Shown one piece after another: positions 26,737-34,638 of a stretch of 64,000 nucleotides of DNA. The stretch spans positions 1 to 64,000 of the forward strand of contig JAEUMR010000085.1 in assembly GCA_016791385.1 (NCBI GenBank). Direction: 5' to 3'. The position numbers were made by a program, and so were the translations under genes. How positions within the stretch are numbered: the first letter of the stretch is position 1; each line of letters begins with the position of its first letter. Source of the DNA: Hyphomonadaceae bacterium. Its GTDB lineage: Bacteria; Pseudomonadota; Alphaproteobacteria; Caulobacterales; Aquidulcibacteraceae. Below the pieces are notes generated by a model. That model was given only the letters and a program-made list of their open reading frames with translations, was not told the origin of the DNA and made no database searches.

Positions 26737-27665
26737 CAACAGCTCCAGCGCCGCTGCCGGCGCCGCTCTATCAAGGCAGCGTCAACACTTGGGAATGCGA
26801 TGAAGGCGGACACTTGAATGTCCGCTTTCATCTTGAGCGCGCGATGATTGGGCTTGGGCACATGGCCCGCGCGCTCGACGTGCCGCGCGCCTTCACCGAG
26901 GCCGCCGGCTCCACGCTGCTGCCGCGCGAAGCGCATGTCCGCTTCCTCAAGGAAGCGCGCCCCGGCGCACCGCTGGTGATGCATGGCGGCGTTGTCGCGC
27001 TCGGCGAGGACGAAGCCACGCTTTGCCTCGACATGCGTCACGGCGACGGCGCGCCCTCTTCGTGCTTCACACTCAAGGTCAGCCACGTCACCGCGCGCGG
27101 CCTGCGCCCGTTTCCGTGGTCTTCGCGCTCACGCGCGGCGGCGCAGCGGCTCGCCTGCGCCCTGCCTGAGCACGCCAAGCCGCGTTCGATCGATCTGAGC
27201 AAGCCGCCGAGCAAGGCCTCGCGCGACGGCGCCATCGCGCTCGGGGCCAAGCGCATTGGCGGCACGATGGCGAGCCCCGATCAATGCGACGCGTTCGGGC
27301 GTCTGCGCGGCGAGCAATTCATCGGCCGTATCTCGGATTCGGTGCCGAACCTGCTCTCCGGCTGGCGCGAAGAGGCTGGCGCGGCCAACAACGCCGAGCC
27401 CGCGGGCGCGGTGGTTGAAGCGCGCATCATCTTCCGCCGCTTTCCGCGCGCGGGCGAACTGATCGAGGTCTATTCAGGCGTTGTCGAGGTCGGCGAGAAA
27501 ACGCTGCGCATCGTCCACTGGCTGTGCGATCCCGAGAGCGGCGCCGCCTGGGCCAGCATGGAAGCGGTAGCGCTGACGTTCGACACCAAGACACGCAAAG
27601 CCATCGCCCCGCCGCCCGAAGCGCGCGCACGGCTGCAATCCCGCGTGGTGAAACTGGCAGTGTGA
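26733..27665 (+). CDS. Acyl-CoA thioesterase-like double-hotdog protein
   Basis: A 310 aa protein built of two hotdog-like halves: residues about 12-130 (QGSVNTWECDEGGHLNVRFHLERAMIGLGHM) and about 160-300 (GGTMASPDQCDAFGRLRGEQFIGRISDSVPNL). The two Cys/His/Asn-rich loops resemble 4-hydroxybenzoyl-CoA/FadM thioesterases. The substrate is unknown. ATG 26733 overlaps the zur stop by 4 nt, so they are co-expressed. The stop codon is the first triplet of a long palindromic repeat. Confidence 0.8.
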   Translation: MTTAPAPLPAPLYQGSVNTWECDEGGHLNVRFHLERAMIGLGHMARALDVPRAFTEAAGSTLLPREAHVRFLKEARPGAPLVMHGGVVALGEDEATLCLDMRHGDGAPSSCFTLKVSHVTARGLRPFPWSSRSRAAAQRLACALPEHAKPRSIDLSKPPSKASRDGAIALGAKRIGGTMASPDQCDAFGRLRGEQFIGRISDSVPNLLSGWREEAGAANNAEPAGAVVEARIIFRRFPRAGELIEVYSGVVEVGEKTLRIVHWLCDPESGAAWASMEAVALTFDTKTRKAIAPPPEARARLQSRVVKLAV

Positions 27666-27820
27666 TATGGAGCGCCGGCGTCCCCGCCGGCAAAGCTTCG
27701 CGTCAGCCTTCGACAGGCTCAGGCAGGCGCGATTTGAGCGAACCATTGAAAGCGTCATCCTGAGCCTGTCGAAGGGCGACGCCGCACACGAGCCGGCGCG
27801 GACGCCGGCGCTCCATATCA
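27663..27820. repeat. Nested palindromic element between convergent genes
   Basis: Outer arms 27663-27691 and 27792-27820 are 29 nt inverted repeats with one mismatch. Each begins with TGATATGGAGCGCC read inward, and each TGA is the stop codon of the gene it abuts. Inner arms 27707-27723 and 27759-27775 are a perfect 17 nt inverted repeat (TTCGACAGGCTCAGG type), a dispersed motif I recall from alphaproteobacterial genomes. The element is 158 bp, has no coding potential and could act as a two-way terminator. Confidence 0.8.
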
Positions 27821-28747
27821 GTCCAAAGCGTCGTGATATTTGCGCCCGGCTTTGCCGAGCAGCGCGGCGGTTTCGATCGCGGCGCGGACGCGGTCGCGGC
27901 GTTCCATCGGCAGCATGTGACTGGCGCCTTCGACGGTGGCGAGGCGCGCATCGGGCTTGATCGCGGCGATGCGATGCATCGACGCTTCGCTGATGGTGGA
28001 ATTCTTCTCCGCGCGCAGCATCACCAGCGGATCGGTAACGCGCCGCAGCGCGCCCCACGGATCGTGCCGCTGGGCGCAATAGGTCGCCGCCTCGAAGCGC
28101 GGCGCGCAGGCGAGTTTGAAGCCGCCCTTGCCGTCCTCCACGAGGCCATCCTCGACATAATCGGCGACCATCTCCGGCGGAAACGTCTTGAACACGCCGC
28201 GCCCGGTGAATGCCGCTGCCGCCTCCGCGCGCGACGCAAAATTGTTGCGCCGCTTCAGCGCCCCGCGCGCCAGCGGGAACGTGCCGCGCTGAATCAGCGG
28301 CCCGAACGGCAATTGCGCGAAGGCATAACCGGCAGCCGGCAAGATCACCGGCTCGATCAGCGCCAGGGCGCAGACGAGATCGGCGCGCTTGCCGGCCGTC
28401 AGCAGACTGACCATCGCCCCCATCGAATGCCCCGCCAGCGTCACCGGCGCGGTGAAGTGCTCGAGCACGGCGATCAGGTCGTCACGATGACGGTTCCAGG
28501 AAGTGTAGCCGAACACGCTGGCTGGCAATTGCGTGCGGCCATGCCCGCGCGCATCGAGCGCGAGCACGTGGAATTTCTCTGCGAGCGGCGCCAGCAGCGT
28601 GCGATAGGTCATCGCGTTGAAGCCGGTGGCGTGCATGAAGACGATGTCGGGGTTTGGCGTTGCAGCGCCGAAGGCGATGCCCGCCATGCGCCCGCCGCGC
28701 ACTTCGAAACTGACGCGCCTGAAGCTGGTGGCCGAAACGTCGTTCAT
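27818..28747 (-). CDS. Alpha/beta hydrolase
   Basis: A 309 aa alpha/beta-hydrolase-fold protein. HATGFNAMTYRTLLAPLAEKFHVLALDARGHGRT is the oxyanion region, and GHSMGAMVSL holds the nucleophile elbow with Ser. The acid and His sites are near SHMLPMERRD. The substrate is unknown (ester or lactone are likely). The stop codon belongs to the 27.7 kb palindrome. Its start overlaps the stop of the upstream DUF4197 gene by one base. Confidence 0.88.
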   Translation of the reverse strand: MNDVSATSFRRVSFEVRGGRMAGIAFGAATPNPDIVFMHATGFNAMTYRTLLAPLAEKFHVLALDARGHGRTQLPASVFGYTSWNRHRDDLIAVLEHFTAPVTLAGHSMGAMVSLLTAGKRADLVCALALIEPVILPAAGYAFAQLPFGPLIQRGTFPLARGALKRRNNFASRAEAAAAFTGRGVFKTFPPEMVADYVEDGLVEDGKGGFKLACAPRFEAATYCAQRHDPWGALRRVTDPLVMLRAEKNSTISEASMHRIAAIKPDARLATVEGASHMLPMERRDRVRAAIETAALLGKAGRKYHDALD

Positions 28748-29439
28748 CAGGACCCAAACACGCGCCTAAGAATATCGGTCGTGCGCCGCACCGGATCGCG
28801 GCGGATCGCACGCTCCTCCTGGGCGATGTAGTGAAAACACCCGTCGAGCGCTTTCGTGGTCGAGAAATTGATCACTTCGGTGCGCAGATCGCTGGTCATG
28901 CTGGCGAGGCCAACTTCGCGCAGCGCCATGCGCATTAACGTAAACGCACCCGATTGCGTCAGCGCTTGCGTCATCGGCGGACGCAACAGCGTGGTGAGAC
29001 GCGGCTCGGTGCGGCCGCGCAGATAAGTGGTCGCCGAGTTTTCGCCCTCGCGCACGATCTGGATCGCATCGCCGATGGTGATGGTGCGGATCGCGTCGGT
29101 GAACAGACGCCCCGCTTCGGGCATCACCGATTCTGCCGCGTGATTGAGGCTTTCCTGCAGCTGATCGAGCGGCGCCGACATGCCAAGCCCGCGCAGTGTG
29201 CGCTGGCTCTGGCCGAGCATCCCCGGCAACGGAATGCGCACCTGGGTATCGCCCCAGAAACCGTCGGCGCGGCCGAGCCGGCCGGTGGCGCCGGTCGCGG
29301 CCAGGCGCAGCGCTTCGCGAACGCCGCGGCCAGCGTCAGCTTGGGTCAGGCTGTCGAGCAAGGGCTGCTGCGCCAGCGCCGGCGAGGCTGCCGTTGCGGC
29401 CAGCAGGAGCACAAGCGCGCGGCGGGTCTGATTCTGCAT
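28747..29439 (-). CDS. DUF4197 exported protein
   Basis: A 230 aa protein with a signal peptide (ending near ASPALAQ) and the helical DUF4197 domain, for example VREALRLAATGATGRLG, GDAIQIVREGENSATTYLRGRTEPRL and TTKALDGCFHYIAQEERAIRRDPVRRTTDILRRVFG. The family is periplasmic and uncharacterised. It is in one operon with the alpha/beta hydrolase. Confidence 0.88.
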   Translation of the reverse strand: MQNQTRRALVLLLAATAASPALAQQPLLDSLTQADAGRGVREALRLAATGATGRLGRADGFWGDTQVRIPLPGMLGQSQRTLRGLGMSAPLDQLQESLNHAAESVMPEAGRLFTDAIRTITIGDAIQIVREGENSATTYLRGRTEPRLTTLLRPPMTQALTQSGAFTLMRMALREVGLASMTSDLRTEVINFSTTKALDGCFHYIAQEERAIRRDPVRRTTDILRRVFGS

Positions 29440-29539
29440 GCGGCTAATCCTAGCACCCCACGCTGGCGCGCTGGCGCCCGAAACAATCCGTCACCAAGTG
29501 TTGCTTCCCAAGGCCCCGCCCGGCCTGCCATGTGGTTCC

Positions 29540-30202
29540 ATGACGCTCGCCGATCTTCTGCCCAAGCCGCACTACCCGACCCGCCTGGAAAAGCTGGTCG
29601 ACGGCTGGCTGCATGGCGTGGCGTTGATGCTGTTCACGTTCGCGGTCGGCGTCGGGCTGGGCCTGGCCATCTGGCGGGGCGGATTGCCGATGACCAGCGC
29701 CGTGCTGGTCTATGCGCTCTGCGTGATGACCATGATCGGCTGCTCGATGGCCTACAATCTGACCGAGAGCCCCAAGCGCAAGGCGCTGCTGCGCCGCTTC
29801 GACCACGCCGCCATCTTCCTGATGATCGCCGGCACCTACACGCCCTTCACCACGATCCGTTTCGACGGCGCCTGGGCGATTTCCATGACCACCATCGTTT
29901 GGGCGCTGGCGCTGATTGGCGCCGCCGGCAAGCTGTTCCTGCCTGGCATCGGCAAGCGCGTCTGGATCGCGTTCTACGTTCTGCTCGGCTGGCTCGTGGT
30001 CGCGGCGATGGGGCCGCTGCTCCAGACTGTGCCGCTGGTCGGTCTCATCCTGCTCGCGGTTGGCGGCCTGCTCTACACCATCGGCGTGCCGTTCTATGTT
30101 TGGGAGAGCCTGCCGTTCCGCCGCGCCATCTGGCACGGCTTCGTCATCGCCGCCGCCGGCGCGCACTACGCGGCCGTACTGACCGGCGTTGTGTTCGCCT
30201 AG
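29540..30202 (+). CDS. Hemolysin III / PAQR-family membrane protein
   Basis: A 220 aa seven-helix membrane protein. The family residues are visible: an early Glu (RLEKLVDGWLHG), the SMAYNL...RRFDHAAIFLMIAGTYTPF block with Asp and His, and the final HGFVIAAAGAHYAAV. In the PAQR superfamily the His and Asp residues bind zinc. The function is not firmly known. ATG 29540 is chosen from this alignment. It converges on the yjdM gene with two bases between. Confidence 0.9.
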   Translation: MTLADLLPKPHYPTRLEKLVDGWLHGVALMLFTFAVGVGLGLAIWRGGLPMTSAVLVYALCVMTMIGCSMAYNLTESPKRKALLRRFDHAAIFLMIAGTYTPFTTIRFDGAWAISMTTIVWALALIGAAGKLFLPGIGKRVWIAFYVLLGWLVVAAMGPLLQTVPLVGLILLAVGGLLYTIGVPFYVWESLPFRRAIWHGFVIAAAGAHYAAVLTGVVFA

Positions 30203-30204
30203 CG

Positions 30205-30543
30205 CTAAACCTTCCGCACGAACTCAGACTTCAGCTTCATCGCGCCGATGCCGTCGATCTTGCAATCGATGTCGTGATCGCCGCCGACGAGGCGGATGTT
30301 CTTCACCTTGGTGCCGACCTTCACCACCTGCGACGAGCCTTTGATCTTCAGGTCCTTGATCACGGTGACGGTGTCGCCGTCGGCCAGCACCGCCCCGTTC
30401 GCATCGCGGATCACGTCGGCGACTTCCGCCGTTTCCTGCGCAGCCGGCGACCATTCGTGCGCGCACTCGGGGCAGATCAACAGCGGTCCATCTTCGTACG
30501 TGAAGGCCGAACCACAGGCGGGACAAGGCGGAAGCGTGCTCAT
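30205..30543 (-). CDS. yjdM: Zinc-ribbon YjdM (PhnA-type) protein
   Basis: A 112 aa protein. The N-terminal zinc ribbon has CPAC and CPEC pairs, and the C-terminal PhnA domain is [62 protein letters not shown] read in segments. It matches the YjdM family throughout. Despite the PhnA name the role is unclear. A longer reading to 30687 adds only low-complexity basic sequence and is rejected. Confidence 0.92.
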   Translation of the reverse strand: MSTLPPCPACGSAFTYEDGPLLICPECAHEWSPAAQETAEVADVIRDANGAVLADGDTVTVIKDLKIKGSSQVVKVGTKVKNIRLVGGDHDIDCKIDGIGAMKLKSEFVRKV

Positions 30544-30696
30544 GGCCGCGTGCCTAGCAGGCAAGCGACGGGGATGCCATCGTGGCAAAATGCGGCGGCG
30601 CTGCTTAGGGGTTGTCAGCCGCGCACTCCGCGGACGGGTCGAGAGCACCGAGGGACGGGCTCTGTTCCGCTGACGTTTGGCCTTCACCGGCAGCGA

Positions 30697-31335
30697 TCAA
30701 TCTGCCTTGGCAAAATGCGCCAGCTGGTCCGCGTGAGCTTTCAAGAAACACGGACGGGCGGTGGCGCGCGCGACGTAGGCGCGACAATCGGGATATGCCG
30801 ACAGCCCGTCGAACCGGGCAACCAGTCGCAACACATCCGCCATGAGGATGTCAGCAACGGAGAAGCCGCCAGCTAGCCATTCACGCTGCGCGAGGATCGG
30901 CTCGATGTGCGCGAGGCGGTGAGCTTTGAGGAAATTGTCGAACAGCTGGAAGGATTGCGAACTTGTATCTCCCGAAAAGTGGAAGAGCGACCACGGCAAG
31001 CTTGCCATCTCCACCGAGTTCAGCGCCGCAAACACCCATTCGATGACCTCGCTGCGGCCGCGCGTATCGGCTGGCATCAAGGCTTCGCTCTTTTCGCCGA
31101 GATGCAACATGATTGCACCACTCTCGAAGATCGAGACGCCTCCATCGGTGAGCCACGGCGTCTGGCCAAATGGCTGATGCGCAAAATGTTCGTCTTTGCG
31201 ATCGCGGAACGGCGTGCTCTCGACGCGATACGGCAAGCCGGCCTCTTCGAGCGCCCATCGCACGCGCAGGTCGCGTACGTACCCGCGCGGGGCGTCAGGA
31301 ACCCAATCATAGGTGGTGAGGACTAATTCAGTCAT
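30697..31335 (-). CDS. Glutathione S-transferase family protein
   Basis: A 212 aa GST. The N-terminal thioredoxin-like domain has RDLRVRWALEEAGLPYRVE, the cis-Pro segment GQTPWLTDGG and SIFESGAIMLHLGE, which binds glutathione. The C-terminal helical domain has WLAGGFSVADILMADVLRL. The likely role is detoxification or conjugation. ATG 31335 has a GAGGGG ribosome site. The 59 upstream codons open in the same frame are not part of the gene. Confidence 0.9.
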   Translation of the reverse strand: MTELVLTTYDWVPDAPRGYVRDLRVRWALEEAGLPYRVESTPFRDRKDEHFAHQPFGQTPWLTDGGVSIFESGAIMLHLGEKSEALMPADTRGRSEVIEWVFAALNSVEMASLPWSLFHFSGDTSSQSFQLFDNFLKAHRLAHIEPILAQREWLAGGFSVADILMADVLRLVARFDGLSAYPDCRAYVARATARPCFLKAHADQLAHFAKAD

Positions 31336-31957
31336 GCCGTGTTTCCCCTCATCTGGCTCCTTGCGAGCCCAGACCGAGGACGAGCCGCATTCGCCGGTTC
31401 CGACAGCTCGCCACGCTTTTTCGCTGTTCACGCGTGGCCACCGATATGCGTACGCAACACCCCCGCCAAAATCTATCCGCCCCCTCCCGCAGGCGGCGTA
31501 CACTGCGCCCATCGCTTCACCCGGAGAGCAGTCGGCGCCCTGTTCGAGCTGACGTGAAGCGGTGCGAGAGAGCGTGAAGCGCGGATGTTTCCGTCACGCG
31601 CCGGGGCTGGGCGCCACGGCAAAACGGACGGAGTTCGCAGCTGCGCAGAGGCCCGCGTCAAACGCGGGAAGACGCACCGGGGATTGCCGCGAACACGGCA
31701 ACCCGCACGCCGCCGGCCGAGCCGCCTCCCGGAGTGAAAAACCTCCGGCGACGGCGCCGGTGATCCTGCTCTCGCCGGGACGCGGGCTTCCGCGTCATAA
31801 AGCGCCGAAACAACGGCGCACTTCTTCGGCGCGCAAACCCGCGTCCCCTGCTCTCCACGCCTGCCGGCGAACGCACCCGCATGCCCTGATTTCCGTAACG
31901 CGATGGCGCGACCGCCGCTTGCAGCCGTGCTAGCCATGCGCCCAGGAGGCGCGCCCC
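31336..31957. other. 622 bp intergenic region without a convincing gene
   Basis: Between the GST and crotonase genes. Several open frames cross it on both strands, but they are Arg/Ala/Pro-rich, lack ribosome sites and look like GC-driven noise. The central part (31572-31819) is a run of hairpins listed separately. An AGGAGG ribosome site for the crotonase gene is at its right end. Confidence 0.5.
31572..31819. repeat. Cluster of six short stem-loops
   Basis: Stems seen, given as arm pairs: 31572-31577 with 31594-31599; 31652-31658 with 31662-31668; 31684-31689 with 31696-31701; 31729-31734 with 31743-31748; 31779-31785 with 31790-31796; 31802-31807 with 31814-31819. Stems are 6-7 bp, and several have A-rich loops of three to eight bases. 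It could be a structured transcript or leader, or a fragment of a dispersed repeat. The strand is unknown. Confidence 0.5.
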
Positions 31958-32800
31958 ATGACCGAGACAACCTGCTTTTCCGTCAGCATCGAAAACAACG
32001 TCGCCCACATCGTCCTCAATCGCCCCGCAGCGCTCAACGCGATGAACCGCGCGTTCTGGAACGAGCTGCCGGCGATCGTTCGCGACATCAACGACAACGC
32101 CAAGGCGCGCGTGATCGTGCTGTCCTCCACCGGCAAGCACTTCACCGCCGGCATGGACATCTCCGTCTTCACCGACGGCGAAAGCATCACCGCGCAAGGC
32201 GGCGATCAGCACACGCGCGCGGAATCGTTCCGCCAATTCGTGCTGACGCTGCAGGACAGCTTTTCCTGCCTCGACAATGCGCGCGTCCCCGTCATCGCCG
32301 CGATCCAGGGCGGCTGCATCGGCGGGGGCGTCGACATGGTTTCCGCCTGCGATATCCGCTACGCGACCGAAGACGCGTTTTTCCAGATTGCCGAGATCAA
32401 TATCGGCATGACCGCCGATGTCGGCACCTTCCCGCGTCTGTGTCATCTGATCCCGCAAGGCTGGGTGCGCGAGCTTGCCTATGCGGGCCGCCGTCTGCCG
32501 GCGCAGAAGGCCAAGGAGATCGGCCTCGTCAACGAGGTGTTCGCGACGCAGGAAGCCATGCTCGCGCATGTGCTCGAACTGGCGCGTGAGATCGCCACCA
32601 AAGCGCCGGTGGCGGTGGCGGGCTCCAAGCGTATGATCAATTACGCGCGCGACCATTCCATCGCCGATGGCCTCGACTACATCGCCACTTGGCAAACCGG
32701 CATGTTCTCGCCCCCGCACATGGCCGAAGCCTTCGCCGCCAAAGCGCAAAAACGCGACCCCAACTTCCCGGATTTGGCGCCGCTGAAGAAGAAGATGTGA
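31958..32800 (+). CDS. Crotonase-family protein, likely delta3,5-delta2,4-dienoyl-CoA isomerase
   Basis: A 280 aa enoyl-CoA hydratase/isomerase. The oxyanion-hole segments are KHFTAGMDISVF and QGGCIGGGVDMVSACDI. The following CDIRYATEDAFFQ, the Glu in AEINIGM and the Asp in TADVGT match the acid-base pattern of ECH1 dienoyl-CoA isomerases, not of plain hydratases. It would help degrade unsaturated fatty acids with odd-numbered double bonds. An AGGAGG site precedes the ATG. The C-terminus is Lys rich. Confidence 0.88.
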   Translation: MTETTCFSVSIENNVAHIVLNRPAALNAMNRAFWNELPAIVRDINDNAKARVIVLSSTGKHFTAGMDISVFTDGESITAQGGDQHTRAESFRQFVLTLQDSFSCLDNARVPVIAAIQGGCIGGGVDMVSACDIRYATEDAFFQIAEINIGMTADVGTFPRLCHLIPQGWVRELAYAGRRLPAQKAKEIGLVNEVFATQEAMLAHVLELAREIATKAPVAVAGSKRMINYARDHSIADGLDYIATWQTGMFSPPHMAEAFAAKAQKRDPNFPDLAPLKKKM

Positions 32801-32810
32801 GGTTCGGGGA

Positions 32811-33263
32811 TCGGGGCTCGGGGATCGGGATTGGGCGCGGCCATGCAGAGTCACCGGGAACTCGACGTTTGGAAGGTGTCGATGACGTTGGCGCGGGATG
32901 TCTATGCGCTTGCGCGGCTCATGCCGAAACAGGAAGAATTTCGGCTCACCGGCCAAATGTTGCGCGCAGCCGTCTCAATCGCGGCGAATATCGCCGAAGG
33001 ACACGCCCGCGCCACGCGCAAGGATTATGCGCACTTTGTTAGCATCGCGAGAGGATCCGCAGCCGAACTTGAGACGCTCGTGTTGCTTGCTCGGGACGCG
33101 GAGCTATTGTCCAGCGCGTCTGTGGAGGCCGTACTGCAAACGACAGAGCGCGTCGCCAAAATGCTGACACGGCTACACGCCCGTCTCAAAGAACCCCCGC
33201 AAGATTGAACCCGACCACCGACAACCGACAACCGAACCCCCAATCCCGATCCCCGAGCCCCGA
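32811..33263. mobile_element. Putative cassette: four-helix-bundle gene between 25 bp perfect inverted repeats
   Basis: Bases 32811-32835 and 33239-33263 are exact inverted repeats of 25 nt, built of TCGGGG/ATCGGG-like units. They enclose a single four-helix-bundle (S23/IVS family) gene. The left arm begins 10 bp after the crotonase stop and the right arm ends 3 bp before the ppa ATG. Such genes are known as inserts elsewhere (23S rRNA intervening sequences, Avd of retroelements). No transposase and no obvious target duplication are present. Mobility is an inference. Confidence 0.5.
32843..33208 (+). CDS. Four-helix-bundle protein (S23/IVS, TIGR02436 family)
   Basis: A 121 aa protein with the family opening SHRELDVWKVSMTLARDVYAL and the core FRLTGQMLRAAVSIAANIAEGHARATRKDYAHFVSIARGSAAELETLVLLARDA. 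The family forms pentameric helical barrels that bind nucleic acid; its role in cells is unclear. ATG 32843 gives the usual start. A longer reading from TTG 32831 would begin inside the inverted repeat. No clear ribosome site is seen. Perfect inverted repeats flank the gene. Confidence 0.88.
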   Translation: MQSHRELDVWKVSMTLARDVYALARLMPKQEEFRLTGQMLRAAVSIAANIAEGHARATRKDYAHFVSIARGSAAELETLVLLARDAELLSSASVEAVLQTTERVAKMLTRLHARLKEPPQD

Positions 33264-33266
33264 CAC

Positions 33267-33794
33267 ATGGACATCCGTTTCGTCTCCCCCGGCCCCAACC
33301 CGCCGCACGAGGTCAACGCCTTCGTTGAAATCCCGCAGGGCGGGCTTCCGGTGAAGTATGAGTTGGACCAGAAGTCCGGCGCGCTGTTCGTCGACCGCTT
33401 CCTGCACACCTCAATGCTCTATCCGAGCAATTACGGCTTCATCCCCAACACGCTCGCCGAGGATGGCGATGCGATCGATATCCTGGTGGTGACGCCGATG
33501 CCTGTCGTCGCGGGTTGCGTGATCCGCTCACGCCCTGTCGGCGTGCTGATGATGAGCGACGAAAAAGGCGTCGACGAAAAAATCCTCGCCGTGCCGGTCG
33601 ATGCGCTCAACCCGTTCTACAAGGACGTGAAGACGCACGAGGACCTGCCCCCGCTGCTGGTCGAGCAGATCAAGCACTTCTTCACCCACTACAAAGATCT
33701 CGAACCCGGCAAACGCGCCAGCGTCGGCGAATGGGCTTCACTGGAGAAAGCGCACGAGCGCATCACGCTCGCCATCAATCGGGTCAAGAAATGA
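33267..33794 (+). CDS. ppa: Inorganic pyrophosphatase, type I
   Basis: A 175 aa soluble Mg-dependent pyrophosphatase, normally essential. The Asp-rich signature is DGDAIDILVV, with YPSNYGFIPNTLAEDGD around it and the final KAHERITLAINRVKK. It starts 3 bp after an inverted repeat and has no purine-rich ribosome site, which is odd for a highly expressed enzyme. A small gene overlaps its end by 4 nt. Confidence 0.96.
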   Translation: MDIRFVSPGPNPPHEVNAFVEIPQGGLPVKYELDQKSGALFVDRFLHTSMLYPSNYGFIPNTLAEDGDAIDILVVTPMPVVAGCVIRSRPVGVLMMSDEKGVDEKILAVPVDALNPFYKDVKTHEDLPPLLVEQIKHFFTHYKDLEPGKRASVGEWASLEKAHERITLAINRVKK

Positions 33795-34036
33795 ACGAAG
33801 GCGCGCTTGCCGCTCGCTTTACCGAAGCGCTGATCGCCGCCGCTCAAGAACAGAGCGGCGGGCAGAGCGCGCTGGTCTCGATGGCGATGGAAGTGATCGA
33901 CACGCGCGAACCGGCGCGTGTCGAAGCCGGCCTGCAACGCAAGACGCGCACGCTGCTGTTTATGCACGCCGACGCGTTCGCCCAGAACGGCGCGCGCATC
34001 GCGACGGCCTCAAGCGTGCATAAGATCAAAGACTAG
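33791..34036 (+). CDS. Small hypothetical protein, half-hotdog-like
   Basis: An 81 aa protein co-translated with ppa (ATGA overlap). The C-terminal part RKTRTLLFMHADAFAQNGARIATASSVHKI resembles the last two strands of hotdog thioesterases (PaaI-like), but the catalytic half is absent. It may be a remnant or a stand-alone small domain. It overlaps the convergent lipoprotein gene by 4 nt at the stop codons. Confidence 0.65.
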   Translation: MNEGALAARFTEALIAAAQEQSGGQSALVSMAMEVIDTREPARVEAGLQRKTRTLLFMHADAFAQNGARIATASSVHKIKD

Positions 34037-34638
34037 GCCCGCGGCGCGATCCAGCGCATCTCGGCCAGCGTCGCCTCGTGCAGCACGTCCGGATCGATCG
34101 CGTCGAACGGATCGCTGGGGCCGTCATATTCCGCCGGCAGGCGATAGACGCGCCAGAAGCTTCCATCCGGCGCGGTCGAGCAGGCAAAGCCCGGCCCGCC
34201 ATCGACGGTTTCCGACAGGCACACCGCCGCCTCGTCCTCCGGCACGTCAGCGAACTTGGTTTGTCCGACGATCTCCTGCGCCGGCCCGCGCGCTTGCGTC
34301 GAGCGCGTAACGATAGCGTGGATGTGCGCACGGTCCGCGGTCGGCAGGATGCGGAACACCACCTCATCAGCCGCCGAAAGCGTGATCGCAGTGAAGGCCT
34401 CGCCTTCGACCTGATCCTGCGTTTCGGCGACGATGAAGCTCGGCGCCGCGGCGCGAACGGTCTCGACATTCATCGCCAGCGCACTGGTGATGGGGCCGGC
34501 GCCGTTGGGGCCGATATCGGTGTTGATCTCCGGCGCATTGACGACCGGATAATCCTCGCGGCTCGCTTGCCCGCTTTGCTGTTGCTGGCCGCACGCGGCC
34601 AGCAACACGAACAACAATACCGCGAGGAGGCGGTGCAT
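34033..34638 (-). CDS. Lipoprotein, hypothetical
   Basis: A 201 aa lipoprotein: signal [12 protein letters not shown], lipobox LAAC, a Gln-rich linker (GQQQQSGQ), then a domain with two Cys (VCLSE and FACST) that may pair. No family is recognised. Its ATG overlaps the thiolase stop by one base, so it is in the thiolase operon. A longer reading upstream runs through the thiolase gene and is rejected. Confidence 0.75.
   Translation of the reverse strand: MHRLLAVLLFVLLAACGQQQQSGQASREDYPVVNAPEINTDIGPNGAGPITSALAMNVETVRAAAPSFIVAETQDQVEGEAFTAITLSAADEVVFRILPTADRAHIHAIVTRSTQARGPAQEIVGQTKFADVPEDEAAVCLSETVDGGPGFACSTAPDGSFWRVYRLPAEYDGPSDPFDAIDPDVLHEATLAEMRWIAPRA

Noticed and set aside
31473..31970. Open frames on both strands in the 31.3-31.96 kb gap
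   Set aside because: Compositionally biased, no start signals, and they cross the hairpin run. Treated as non-coding, although a repeat-derived peptide cannot be fully excluded.
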